The notes below the pieces were generated by a model. The model worked only from the letters and a program-made list of their open reading frames with translations. It was not told the origin of the DNA and ran no database searches. A stretch of DNA of 64,000 bases from NCEH01 sp043195135. Lineage in GTDB: Bacteria; Pseudomonadota; Alphaproteobacteria; Rhizobiales; Xanthobacteraceae. The stretch is taken from assembly GCF_043195135.1 (NCBI RefSeq), contig NZ_JBAFWP010000014.1; one strand, written 5' to 3'. The translations under genes and the position numbers were made by a program. This document shows positions 24,993 through 33,688 of this stretch, in pieces. Every line of letters begins with the position of its first letter. The stretch's first letter is position 1.

Positions 24993-25718
24993 CTAGCGCA
25001 GGCACAATTCGGAAAGCGCGCGGGCGGGTTCGGCGAGGCTCGCCAGGGCCAATGCGCAGATGGCCGCCCCCAGCAGCCGGCGCGGCACCGTGCGATCGTG
25101 CGCGTGCCGGCCCAGCCCCACCAGGGCGCCCGCGCCAAGGGCGGTTGCCGCGACCGCCGGCACGGTCGCAAGGCCGAACCCGGCCATGAAGGCCGCGCCC
25201 GAGAGCGCCGAACCGCTCAACAGGGAGGTCAGCAAGGCCGAATAGACCATGCCGCACGGTGCGAAGCCCCAGACGATGCCCAGCGCGAGCGGCGATGCCG
25301 CCTTCAGCCGGCCGGGCAGCGCCGTGCCGAGGCGCCGCGCGAGGCGCCCCACGGGGACATCCAGGCGCCGCACGCCCGGGCCGAAGCCGGCGACGGAGGC
25401 GCCGACCCAGAGCAGGCTCAGCGCCGCCAACGCGCGCAGCACGCCCTGCGCGCCGGCCAGTTCCAGCAGCACGCCGAACCCCGCCCCCACCGCGCCCACC
25501 GTGGCGCCGAAGGCGGTATAGGTCAGCGCGCGGCCCAATTGCGTCGCCAGCAGCGCCGGCGCGCGCAGGGCCGCCCCGCGAGACGCCCCATTCGGCGCCC
25601 CATTCGGCGCGCTCGCCAGCAGGAGCGAGGAGGCGATGCCGCCGCACAGGCCCGCGCAATGCAGGCTGCCCGCCAGGCCCATCAGCGCCCCGCCGACAAA
25701 GGTGAATTCGCCGGTCAT
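24993..25718 (-). CDS. TauE/SafE-like (UreH/DsbD_2-type) membrane protein
   Basis: 241 residues with about six membrane segments. The N-terminal motif SLHCAGLCGG (about residues 15-24) is the mark of the small sulfite-exporter TauE/SafE-like group related to DsbD and UreH; its Cys and His residues may bind a metal such as copper or nickel. A second such motif, WGFAPCGMVYSAL, is near residue 140. ATG 25718 has GAGGAGA 9 bases upstream. It lies 164 bp after the copper amine oxidase gene on the same strand; a role in copper handling is possible but unproven. Confidence 0.75.
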   Translation of the reverse strand: MTGEFTFVGGALMGLAGSLHCAGLCGGIASSLLLASAPNGAPNGASRGAALRAPALLATQLGRALTYTAFGATVGAVGAGFGVLLELAGAQGVLRALAALSLLWVGASVAGFGPGVRRLDVPVGRLARRLGTALPGRLKAASPLALGIVWGFAPCGMVYSALLTSLLSGSALSGAAFMAGFGLATVPAVAATALGAGALVGLGRHAHDRTVPRRLLGAAICALALASLAEPARALSELCLR

Positions 25719-25882
25719 GTCCGCCTGTCTCCTCATCGGGCGCGAAGGCCGGGGCGCGGCGAGCCTTGCTCCCTGCCGCTCCCCGCGAACCCGCGCGCCG
25801 CCGCCCGGCGCGGGGTGGAGCACCTGAGCCGCCGCCGGAAGGGGACCGCGCGACCGCTTGCGACCGCGCGGGCGGTTTCGGT

Positions 25883-27853
25883 TCATGCCGTCTGCGCGTG
25901 GGCGCAGCAGCTCGCCTCGTTGGTTTCCGGCGGCAGGTCGATGCAGGGATTGCCGTTGAAGAAGTTCGCCGGCATCAGCTTGAAGCCGGTGGTGACGCAC
26001 GGCTGCACCGGGAAATCCTCGATCCGCACCGGGTGATGCAGCCCGAACACGTGCCAGAGCACGATGTCGGTGTTCTCGATCGGCCGGTCCTGCTTGATGA
26101 AGTCCGGCAGGCCGCCGGCGCCGGTGGAATGGTTCATGTAGTCGCCGGCGGGAAAACGCTCCTCGCCGTTGTAGGCCGTCACCCATAGATGGTTCTGCAC
26201 GAAGCCGGCGCGCCGGCCGGAGGGCGAATCCGGCCGCACGAACGGGGTGACGCAATTGCCGGACTCCAGCTTGTAGCCCACCGGCGTGCCCGCATAGTTG
26301 AGCTTGTTGGGGTTGATGACCTTCCAATAGCGCTGGCTCGGCGCATTGGCGCGCCGCGCCGCCTCGCTCTCGCGCTTCAGCACGGTCTCTTCCTCGAAGA
26401 AGGCATTGCCGTAGGGATTGGCCGGGCCGTCGGGCTCGGCATAGGTGTTGCACTCGACGACACTGTTGGCGTCCCCGTCCACGGCCATGTCGAGGCGGGC
26501 GCAGAAGATGTGCTGGTGGATCTGCCCGACCACGCCCGGCAGCACTTCGCGACCGTATTTGCCGGGCTGGCCGGGAATGCACGCTACCGTATTGATGATG
26601 CCGGTGGCCTTCATCTCGAATTCGATGGAGCCGTCGAGGAAGAAATACCAATAGAGCGCGTATTCGTAATTGCCGACCGTGCAGATGGTGGAAACCACCA
26701 GCTTGCGGGCGCGGCGCACCTCGGCCCGCTCGGTGCGGAAGTCCCAATGCTTCCACAGCAGGCCGGCATCCTCCTCGTGGATGCAGATCGCCTTCTCGAT
26801 GGTCAGCGGCGCGCCGTCCATCATGTTCATCTCCACGTCGAGATATTCGATGGCGCCGAGGCAGTCGCAGCCGAGTTTGAGGGAATTGGCCAGCTTGCCG
26901 ATGCCGTACTCGCCGATGTCGAACACATGCTTGCGGAAATGCCCGTTCTCCGGGCTGCCGTAGGGCACCACCATTTCCACCAGCGAGGCGCGATGCAGGA
27001 TCGGCCGGCCGTCGAAATGGATGTCGTGCAGGGTCAGGGATTCGCGCGCGTTGAAGCCGATGACGAACGACCAGCGGTCCCAGGTGAGCTTGCGGTCCTC
27101 GATGACGAAGTTCACCCCCTCCGGCTGGGTGACATTGATGGGCTTGAGCGGCTTGCGCGTGGTCTTGACGAAGTCGCGCTCATAGTTCGCCTCGGTCATG
27201 GGCACCGGGACGACGCCGTAATCGTCCACCCGGATCACCTCCCAGCTGTTCAGGTCGATGACCGCGTTCAGCCCCTCGATGGGATGGGCGTAGAAATTCT
27301 CGTTCTCGCGCAGGCGCAGCCACGCGAAGACATGGCAGAGCTGGCGCCCCTCCTCGCCCGGAATGCCGAAATTGCCGGCCGACCAGGGATCGATGCACAC
27401 CTTGGACATGTCGGTGATGCCGCGCTTCGCGCAGCCGGCGATGAAGTCCGGATCCTGCCGGACAATCCCCTCGATGGCGAGGAACTGTTCCAATTGGATC
27501 ATCGGCCGCATGGTCGGGAAATCCTGCCGCGACACGATCTGCCGGGAATCCAGCGAGACCACGAGGCGGCTCACGCCGATGGCGGTGGCGCTGAACACAT
27601 TGACGCGGGCGGCGCGGGGAATGACGTCGCCGGGCTTGAATGCGCGCACGCTGGCCTTGTCCGGCTCCATCAGCTCGATGGTCTCGAACCTTGTATCGTC
27701 CCCATAGGGCGCGGCGGCGCGCACGATCTCGGCCGCCTTGGCGATCTCGGCGCTGGTGAGCGGCTGGAGCGGATGGCTCACCTTGAGGCTCGGTGCCGGC
27801 ACGGGCGTCGCCTGCGACGCGCAACAGGCCTGGGGCGTGAGGACAACCGTCAT
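25883..27853 (-). CDS. copper-containing (topaquinone) amine oxidase
   Basis: 656 residues, normal for this family. It oxidises primary amines to aldehydes with release of ammonia and hydrogen peroxide. The cofactor tyrosine is Tyr396 in T-V-G-N-Y-E-Y. The copper ligands fit His446 and His448 (IHQHIF) and a third His near residue 611 (GLHHPVRIEDFP). No export signal is visible, so a cytoplasmic place is likely; the E. coli TynA is periplasmic. Its neighbours, an APC permease on the same strand and an AraC regulator facing away, suggest an amine uptake and use unit. The substrate is not known. Confidence 0.93.
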   Translation of the reverse strand: MTVVLTPQACCASQATPVPAPSLKVSHPLQPLTSAEIAKAAEIVRAAAPYGDDTRFETIELMEPDKASVRAFKPGDVIPRAARVNVFSATAIGVSRLVVSLDSRQIVSRQDFPTMRPMIQLEQFLAIEGIVRQDPDFIAGCAKRGITDMSKVCIDPWSAGNFGIPGEEGRQLCHVFAWLRLRENENFYAHPIEGLNAVIDLNSWEVIRVDDYGVVPVPMTEANYERDFVKTTRKPLKPINVTQPEGVNFVIEDRKLTWDRWSFVIGFNARESLTLHDIHFDGRPILHRASLVEMVVPYGSPENGHFRKHVFDIGEYGIGKLANSLKLGCDCLGAIEYLDVEMNMMDGAPLTIEKAICIHEEDAGLLWKHWDFRTERAEVRRARKLVVSTICTVGNYEYALYWYFFLDGSIEFEMKATGIINTVACIPGQPGKYGREVLPGVVGQIHQHIFCARLDMAVDGDANSVVECNTYAEPDGPANPYGNAFFEEETVLKRESEAARRANAPSQRYWKVINPNKLNYAGTPVGYKLESGNCVTPFVRPDSPSGRRAGFVQNHLWVTAYNGEERFPAGDYMNHSTGAGGLPDFIKQDRPIENTDIVLWHVFGLHHPVRIEDFPVQPCVTTGFKLMPANFFNGNPCIDLPPETNEASCCAHAQTA

Positions 27854-27925
27854 GACATGGACTCCACTCTTCGAATATTGGGGAAGCGGGCACGGGAGGC
27901 GGCGACGCGCCTCCCGCGGGGGGCG

Positions 27926-29362
27926 TCAGCCGAACGCGCGGCCGAGATTCTCGTAGACGGCCGGACGCACCGACCGCAGCCATCTGGCGAACACGTAGCC
28001 GGCGACGCCGATGGCGACGACCAGCACCGGGAAGGCGTTCACCACCGGCGATTCAGAGCCGCTCACCAGCGACAGATTGGCGATCATGAAGGCGAGGCAG
28101 GCGCCGAGGCCGACGATGCTCAGCGCCGGCGCGACCAGCCGGTGGCCGATGCCCACCCCGCGCGCATCGGCCCGGAAGAAGCCGATCACCGCCAGCGACA
28201 CCAGGATCTGCACCACCAGGATGCCGATGCTGGCGAACGTGCCCATCCAGGCAAACACCACCGCATAGGGGTCCTGCCCGCCGAGCGCGAACAGCGCCGC
28301 CGCGCCGAGCGCGATCACGCTCTGCACCGCGCCGGCCACATAGGGCGACTGATGGTCCGCATGGGTGCGCGCAAACCCCGCCCAGACCAGGCCCTCGCGG
28401 CCGATGGCGTAGAAATAGCGGTTGATGGTGTTGTGGAACGACAGCGCGCAAGCGAACAGGCTGGTGATCAGCAGCAGGTTCATGGCGAGGCCGGCAAGCG
28501 GCCCGAGCCGGGTCTGGATGGCGGTGAGATAGAGCGTCGCGGTATTGGCGGTGGCTTCGGCCGCGATATTGGAGGGGCCGTAGTTCAGCGCCACGGTCCA
28601 GGTGGCGAAGGCGTAGAACACCGCGATCACGATCACCGCGAGATAGGTGGCGCGGGGAATGGTGCGCTTGGGGTCGCGCGCCTCCTCGCCGAAGATGGCG
28701 GTCGCCTCGAAGCCGATGAAGGAGGCCACCACGAACACCAGCGACACGCCGAAGCCGGGCGCGAAGATCGCCTGCGGCCCGAAGGCGGAGAGCGTCACGC
28801 CTTCCGGCCCGCCGCCGCCAATCAGGATGGCGAGGCCGAGCAGCAGCAGGATCGCGATTTCCGCCACCATGCAATAGCCCAGCAGCTTGCCGCTGAACTC
28901 GATGTTGCGCATGCCGCACAGAAAAACCGCGATGCCGAGAAGCGCGGCATAGAACAGCCAATGAATATCCGGCCCGCCGGCGCTCTTCACCATGTCGGCC
29001 ACGAAGAAGCCGAACAGGCCGTAGACCGCGATATCGATGGCATTATAGGTGGCGATGGCGATGAAGGCGCCGGCCACCCCGGCGGGCCGGCCGAGGCCGT
29101 TGGCGATATAGGGATAAAAGCCGCCGGCGGTGCCGACGAAGCGGTTCATGGCGGTGAAGCCGACGCTGAACAGCAGGTAAAGCAGGCCGACGATGAGATA
29201 GGTGCCGGGGGTTCCCGCACCATTGCCGAAGGCGAAGGCGGCGGGCGAGGCGCCCACCACCGCCGTGAGCGGGGCCGCCGCGGCGACCACGAAGAAGACC
29301 ACATGCCAGACGCCGATGGCATCCGGCCGGAGCTGGGTCGAACTGTTGGTGCTCATAGACAT
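27926..29362 (-). CDS. APC-superfamily amino acid/amine permease
   Basis: 478 residues with about twelve membrane segments. Typical APC marks: the first helix region VVFFVVAAAAPLTAVVGASP, GTAGGFYPYIANGLGRPAG, and FIGFEATAIFGEEARDPKRTIPRATY. It probably imports the amine that the copper amine oxidase 72 bp downstream oxidises. Two in-frame ATGs (29362 and 29356) compete; GAGGAG lies 4 bases before the first and 10 before the second, so the shorter form is equally likely. A 243-bp divergent region with the AraC gene holds the promoter. Confidence 0.88.
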   Translation of the reverse strand: MSMSTNSSTQLRPDAIGVWHVVFFVVAAAAPLTAVVGASPAAFAFGNGAGTPGTYLIVGLLYLLFSVGFTAMNRFVGTAGGFYPYIANGLGRPAGVAGAFIAIATYNAIDIAVYGLFGFFVADMVKSAGGPDIHWLFYAALLGIAVFLCGMRNIEFSGKLLGYCMVAEIAILLLLGLAILIGGGGPEGVTLSAFGPQAIFAPGFGVSLVFVVASFIGFEATAIFGEEARDPKRTIPRATYLAVIVIAVFYAFATWTVALNYGPSNIAAEATANTATLYLTAIQTRLGPLAGLAMNLLLITSLFACALSFHNTINRYFYAIGREGLVWAGFARTHADHQSPYVAGAVQSVIALGAAALFALGGQDPYAVVFAWMGTFASIGILVVQILVSLAVIGFFRADARGVGIGHRLVAPALSIVGLGACLAFMIANLSLVSGSESPVVNAFPVLVVAIGVAGYVFARWLRSVRPAVYENLGRAFG

Positions 29363-29605
29363 CGAACTCCTCTGGATCGGTTTTTGCGATGTCCGCCCCG
29401 TGACCGGCGTGCGCGTGCGTTCGGCGTGCAGGGCACGCCGCGCCTGATCGGGGCATGGTGTCCCGGATTCGAGCCGGGGCGTTGGGTATGGGCAGACGCT
29501 AGCCCTAAGGAGTCTCCCGGACTTGACAGTTGGCGCCAAATCGCGCGCGCCGGGCGGCATGATGCTTGCAAAGCGGAACGGGCGGATTAGCCGACTGAGC
29601 AGCCC

Positions 29606-30664
29606 ATGTACCCATCGAGCATCATCGCCACCGGCGCCACGCAGGCGCTCGTCTCCACCATCGCCGGCAAAGGCACGGACACGGGTGAGGTGATCGCGAA
29701 GCTCGGCATGGGGCGGGCGAATATCGGTGGTTCTTCAAGCTTCCTGCCGCTCGCGACCTTCACCTCGATCCTGGAATGCGCCGCCGAGGTGCGGGGCGAT
29801 GCAACCTTCGGCGTCGAGCTCGGCAAGGCGTTCCGTCACGAGGGCCTCGGCCCCATCGCCCTGCTTTTCCTGACCTCGAGAACGGTCGGCGACGCGCTCG
29901 ACAAATTTACCCGCTGCTTCCCCAGCGTTCAAAGCAACACCAAGCATGCCCTTACAGTGAGCAACGGCATCGCGCGGCTTGCCTATTCCATCGCCGATCC
30001 GGCGGTGCGCTTCCGCGTGCAGGACGCCAATTTCACCCTCGCCATCGAATATTCCATGCTGGCGCGGCTGCTCGGCCCGGGGCGGCGCATGGCGTGCGTG
30101 GAGCTGGAGCACCTGCCGGGGGAGGATCTTTCGGTCTACCAGGCGCATTTCGCCTGCCCGGTGAAATTCGGCCGGCGCGAGAATGCCATCTGCTTTCCGG
30201 CGGAATATCTCACCATTCCCATCGCCGGCGCCGACCTGCCGCTGAATGCCCGCATCGAGGCCGAACTGTCGGAGGTGATCCGCACCAACGACGGGCGGCT
30301 CGATATCGTCGCCGGCATCGAGGCATGGATGACCGCCAGCCTGTCGCGCTCCACCAGCATCGATATCGAATATGCCGCGAGCGATTTCGGCATGAGCCTG
30401 CGCTCGTTTCAGCGCAAGCTGGCGGAATATGGCGTGAGCTATCTCGACATTCGCAACAATGTGCGCTGCCGGATCGCGAAATGCATCCTGGCGGAGACGT
30501 CCATCTCCATCACCGCGCTCGCCCTCTATCTCGGCTATAGCGAGACCAGCGCCTTCTCGCGCAGCTTCCGCCAGCACGTGGGCCTGACGGCGGCGGAATT
30601 CCGCGGCCGGGCCCAGGCGAGCGCCCTCGCCCCGGCCGGCCTGGACATGAACCTCCTGTCCTGA
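29606..30664 (+). CDS. AraC-family regulator with Arabinose_bd-type N-terminal domain
   Basis: 352 residues. The N-terminal two thirds match the PF12625-type sensing domain (FGVELGKAFRHEGLGPIALLFLTS, LPGEDLSVYQAHFACPVKFG, ICFPAEYLTIPI). The two helix-turn-helix motifs of AraC are at about residues 255-345 (SDFGMSLRSFQRKLAEYGVSY and ALYLGYSETSAFSRSFRQHVG). It is divergent from the permease and amine oxidase genes and probably activates them on sensing an amine, an amino acid or an aldehyde product. Confidence 0.88.
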   Translation: MYPSSIIATGATQALVSTIAGKGTDTGEVIAKLGMGRANIGGSSSFLPLATFTSILECAAEVRGDATFGVELGKAFRHEGLGPIALLFLTSRTVGDALDKFTRCFPSVQSNTKHALTVSNGIARLAYSIADPAVRFRVQDANFTLAIEYSMLARLLGPGRRMACVELEHLPGEDLSVYQAHFACPVKFGRRENAICFPAEYLTIPIAGADLPLNARIEAELSEVIRTNDGRLDIVAGIEAWMTASLSRSTSIDIEYAASDFGMSLRSFQRKLAEYGVSYLDIRNNVRCRIAKCILAETSISITALALYLGYSETSAFSRSFRQHVGLTAAEFRGRAQASALAPAGLDMNLLS

Positions 30665-30724
30665 CCGGCCGCGCCGGATGGGGCGGCGCGGGTCAGGCCG
30701 GAACTCGCCCGGCCTGGCGGTCAG

Positions 30725-30782
30725 CTCAGGCCGGCAACCACTCAGACCGGCAGCCAGCTCGGACCGGCAGCTCAGACCGGCA
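30725..30782. repeat. four tandem copies of a 12-base word at the kinase gene 3' end
   Basis: The word CTC(A/G)G(A/G)CCGGCA starts at 30725, 30741, 30758 and 30771, with 13- to 17-base steps. The last copy contains the stop codon of the histidine kinase gene (30772-30774). A slippage-type expansion is likely. No function is evident. Confidence 0.6.
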
Positions 30783-32277
30783 AGCCGCGCGGCGCGGCTT
30801 CGACGCGGGCGTCGTGCGCCTCGCCGGCCAGCAGCGTCGCCTCGTGCATCGGAAGCTCGCCCGCCGATTTCGGCAGGCTGATGGAAGCCCGCAGGCCCTT
30901 GGGCTGGTTGAACAGGATGATGTCGCCGCCGTGCCGCCGCACGATCGTGCGGGCGATCGACAGGCCGAGGCCGAGCCCGCCGGTCTCGCGGTTGCGCGAA
31001 TGCTCCATGCGGAAGAACGGCGCGAACACCTGCTCGCGCGCCACGTCGGGAATGCCCGGCCCGTCGTCCTCCACCACGATCTCGATATTCTCGGACCCCT
31101 GCGTGACGCTCACCCGCGCGCGCTCGCCATAGCGGACCGCATTTTCCACCAGATTGCGGCAGGCGCGACGCAGCGCATCGGGCCGGCAGCGATAGCTGAT
31201 CCGGCGCCCCTCGGTGAAGGTGACGGCATAGCCGAGCTCGGCGAGATCGTCGCACATGCTCTCCACCAGCGCCGGCAGGTCCACCGTGCGGGTGGCCTCC
31301 GCGGTGGCCTCCTCGCGCACGAAGGTCAGGGTCGCCTCGGTCATGGATTGGATCTCGGCGATGGTGCTGAGCATCTTTTCCCGCAGGTCGTCGTCGGAGA
31401 CGAATTCCGCCCGCAGCCGCAGCGAGGTGAGCGGCGTGCGCAGGTCATGGCCGATGGCGGCGAGCATGCGGGTGCGGTCGTCGATGAAGCGCACCAGCCG
31501 GCTTTGCATGCGGTTGAAGGCCTCGGCGGTGCGGCGGATGTCGTCCGGCCCGGTCTCCGGCAGGGGGGCGATCTTTTCCCCCCGGCCCAGCGCCTCGGCC
31601 GCCGCCACGAGGCGCCGCATGGGCTGGGCGATGCCGCGTGCCGCGAACACCGCGATCACCGACAGCACCAGCGCCGAGAGCGCGAGCGAAACCGTGGATT
31701 GGGAGGTCCAGAAGCTCTCCTGCGCGCGCTTGGCGAAGGCCGAGTTCAGCCAGGATCCGTCGGCGAGCTGCACCGTGATGCCCATCGCGCCGTCGTCGTC
31801 CAGATAGATGAACTTCGCCGGCCGCGAGAGCGGCCATGCGTGGGGCGGAAGGTCGATCCAGGCCGGGGACAAAAGCGCGACGCGGGGCGCATCGCCGGCT
31901 TCGGGCGGCGTCGGGGCCGCGGCATCGGCGGCCTCGTTGCCCGGCGGCGCGAGCGGCGGCAGCGGCTGGGCGAGATAGGCCCAGGCCTGCTGGCGCCAGG
32001 CGGTGGCATCCTTCGGCCGGTCGGGCGAGATCCAATAGCGCGTGGTGCTGGTGCTGCTGGCGGCGAGGATATCCTTGTGAAGCGCCGGCGGCGTCGCTTC
32101 CAGCACGCGCGCGAGCGAGGCGCAGCGGCTCAGCGTCTCGACCTTGGCGGCCTTTCGGATCACCTGCCCGTGCTCATCCCAGGAAATGAAGAACACCACC
32201 GCCTGCGACAGCATCAGCGACAGCAGGGTGAAGCAGATGAAGCGCGCCGCGAGGCCGCGCGTCCACAGGCGCATCAT
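30772..32277 (-). CDS. EnvZ-type sensor histidine kinase
   Basis: 501 residues. Membrane segments at about 11-32 and 194-214 enclose a 160-residue periplasmic domain with no recognised fold. HAMP follows (about 215-268), then the phospho-acceptor box with His277 (IGHDLRTPL) and the HATPase region (NLVENAVRYG, EDDGPGIPD, GGLGLGLSIA). It hands phosphate to the regulator encoded just upstream; start and stop overlap as TGATG. The signal is unknown. The 3' end carries short tandem repeats. Confidence 0.92.
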   Translation of the reverse strand: MMRLWTRGLAARFICFTLLSLMLSQAVVFFISWDEHGQVIRKAAKVETLSRCASLARVLEATPPALHKDILAASSTSTTRYWISPDRPKDATAWRQQAWAYLAQPLPPLAPPGNEAADAAAPTPPEAGDAPRVALLSPAWIDLPPHAWPLSRPAKFIYLDDDGAMGITVQLADGSWLNSAFAKRAQESFWTSQSTVSLALSALVLSVIAVFAARGIAQPMRRLVAAAEALGRGEKIAPLPETGPDDIRRTAEAFNRMQSRLVRFIDDRTRMLAAIGHDLRTPLTSLRLRAEFVSDDDLREKMLSTIAEIQSMTEATLTFVREEATAEATRTVDLPALVESMCDDLAELGYAVTFTEGRRISYRCRPDALRRACRNLVENAVRYGERARVSVTQGSENIEIVVEDDGPGIPDVAREQVFAPFFRMEHSRNRETGGLGLGLSIARTIVRRHGGDIILFNQPKGLRASISLPKSAGELPMHEATLLAGEAHDARVEAAPRGLPV

Positions 32278-32993
32278 CACGAAGCGACCTCCGCCACCAG
32301 GCTGTAGCCGCCGCCCCAATGGGTCTTGATGACGGCCGGGGTCTTGGGGTCGGCCTCGATCTTCTTGCGCAGGCGGCTGACCTGATTGTCGATGGAGCGG
32401 TCGAACGGATCGGCCGCCCGACCCACCGTCAGGTCGAGCAATTGGTCGCGGCTGAGCACGAGGCCGGGATGGTCGAGAAACGCGCACAGCAGGCGGAATT
32501 CGGCGGTGCTGAGCGGAACCGCGATGCCGTCCGGCCCCAGCAGCTCGCGCCGCCCGGCATCCAGCGTCCAGCGGTCGAAGCGCACCACCTTCGCGGCCAG
32601 CTGGCCCTTCTGCGGCGGCAGGCTGTGCACCCGGCGCAGCACCGCCTTGATGCGGGCGAGCAGTTCGCGCGGGTTGAACGGCTTGGTGAGATAATCGTCG
32701 GCGCCCACCTCAAGGCCGACGATGCGGTCGGTCTCCTCGGCCATGGCGGTGAGCAGGATGACCGGCAGGTCCGTGGTGCTGCGCAGGTGCCGGCACAGGG
32801 AAAGCCCGTCCTCCCCCGGCATCATCACGTCCAGCACGATGAGATCGGGCGCATTGCGCTCCAGCAGGCGGCGCAGCGCCAGCGCGTTCTCCGCAAGGCT
32901 GATGCGGTAGCCGTGCTGCGTCAGGTATTTGCCGACGAGGTCCCGGATGTCGCGATGGTCGTCCACGACGGCGATGTGATGTGCCGAGTTCAT
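32277..32993 (-). CDS. OmpR/PhoB-family response regulator
   Basis: 238 residues. Receiver domain with acidic pair Asp11-Asp12, phosphate acceptor Asp55 (LIVLDVMMPGEDG) and Lys104 (LTKPF). The winged-helix DNA-binding domain covers about residues 140-235 (LSTAEFRLLCAFLDHPG, DQLLDLTVGRAADPFDRSIDNQVSRLRKKIE). It is cotranscribed with the kinase. OmpR-type proteins bind tandem sites with about 10-bp spacing; just such tandem words (TGTATC x2, TGCGACA x2) lie in its upstream region and before the molybdenum hydroxylase and cytochrome genes, so those are its best target candidates. Confidence 0.92.
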   Translation of the reverse strand: MNSAHHIAVVDDHRDIRDLVGKYLTQHGYRISLAENALALRRLLERNAPDLIVLDVMMPGEDGLSLCRHLRSTTDLPVILLTAMAEETDRIVGLEVGADDYLTKPFNPRELLARIKAVLRRVHSLPPQKGQLAAKVVRFDRWTLDAGRRELLGPDGIAVPLSTAEFRLLCAFLDHPGLVLSRDQLLDLTVGRAADPFDRSIDNQVSRLRKKIEADPKTPAVIKTHWGGGYSLVAEVAS

Positions 32994-33047
32994 TTCGATG
33001 CTCCTCCCGGAACATACCCACGCCCGCCACCACGCCCAATGGGATTA

Positions 33048-33092
33048 TGTATCAGAATGTATCGTGCCGCACCCGTGCGACACACTGCGATC
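33048..33092 (+). promoter_or_regulatory. composite tandem operator, copy A
   Basis: TGTATC at 33048 and again at 33058 (10-bp step), then TGCGACA at 33076 and TGCGATC at 33086 (10-bp step). The whole is 45 bp and lies 54 bp before the response-regulator start and 296 bp before the small secreted protein gene. The same layout recurs at 33229, 40262 (reverse) and 41017 (reverse). The 10-bp periods fit an OmpR-type dimer site. Confidence 0.6.
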
Positions 33093-33228
33093 AAAAACCT
33101 GCCCGGGCCATGGCCCACCGCCGCCGCACGCCGGTGGCGCGCCGGTTTCGCCGCATGCGCGGACCCACCCCGGCCATTCTCCTTCAGGGCGCAGGTTTGG
33201 CGGCATTCCCATCACGGATCGGCGAGCT

Positions 33229-33274
33229 CGTATCAGAATGCCCGCGCAGCCGCGGCGCACGACATTTCGCGACA
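33229..33274 (+). promoter_or_regulatory. composite tandem operator, copy D (46 bp)
   Basis: CGTATC at 33229, CACGACA at 33258 and CGCGACA at 33268. It shares GTATCAGAATG with copy A but has one more base between the blocks. It lies 114 bp before the small secreted protein gene. A further pair, TGCGATA (33290) and TGCGACA (33301), follows with an 11-bp step. Confidence 0.45.
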
Positions 33275-33348
33275 CTTTCCATGGTGCGGTGCGATAGTTT
33301 TGCGACAACCCGGATCTAGTTTGATCGTGCTTCGGCAATCACACGAAT

Positions 33349-33367
33349 ACGCAGATCAAATCTGCGT
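33349..33367. promoter_or_regulatory. inverted repeat just before a small secreted-protein gene
   Basis: Perfect 8-bp arms ACGCAGAT / ATCTGCGT with a 3-base loop, ending 21 bp before ATG 33389. It could be an operator or a 5'-leader hairpin of that gene. Confidence 0.45.
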
Positions 33368-33388
33368 TCAACAGATGGATATATCACC

Positions 33389-33595
33389 ATGCGCTACGCT
33401 ATTCTTGCCCTGGTTTCCGCATCCCTGTTCGCGACCGCCGCTTCCGCGCGCGAAAGCCACCCGGATCAGCAGGCGACGCGCAGCCAGCAGCAGCAGACCA
33501 CCACGGTGCCCGCCCAGCGCGACCACGCCCCGGTCATCTCCGAGCAGGACCGCCTGTTCCTGAAGCTCGGCGACCGCGGCATCGGCAACGGCTGA
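33389..33595 (+). CDS. small secreted protein of unknown function
   Basis: 68 residues. Residues 1-20 form a clear signal peptide (MRYAILALVSASLFATAASA, cleavage before RES). The mature part of about 48 residues is polar and rich in Gln, with a QQQQ run near residue 34, and ends LKLGDRGIGNG. I recognise no family. It is divergent from the two-component genes, downstream of two composite operator copies, and followed on the other strand by soxA. It may be a target of, or accessory to, the two-component system. The signal peptide and its distinct codon phase support a real gene. Confidence 0.65.
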   Translation: MRYAILALVSASLFATAASARESHPDQQATRSQQQQTTTVPAQRDHAPVISEQDRLFLKLGDRGIGNG

Positions 33596-33688
33596 TCGCC
33601 TGCGGTTGAAATCGCACCCGAGGGCGGTCGGCCATGCCGGCCGCCCTTGCGCGCGCGGGGCGTCCTCAAGGTTCCCGCCGATGGATCC

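Noticed and set aside
26189..29590. A 1133-codon open frame on the + strand
   Set aside because: It lies opposite the copper amine oxidase and the APC permease, both with full catalytic or family motifs. The translation is low-complexity, rich in Gly, Ala, Arg, His and Asp, as expected from the antisense of GC-rich codons.
33389..33595. The small secreted protein as random open frame
   Set aside because: Considered, but the signal peptide, position after operator copies and lack of an opposing gene make a real gene more likely; kept with moderate confidence.
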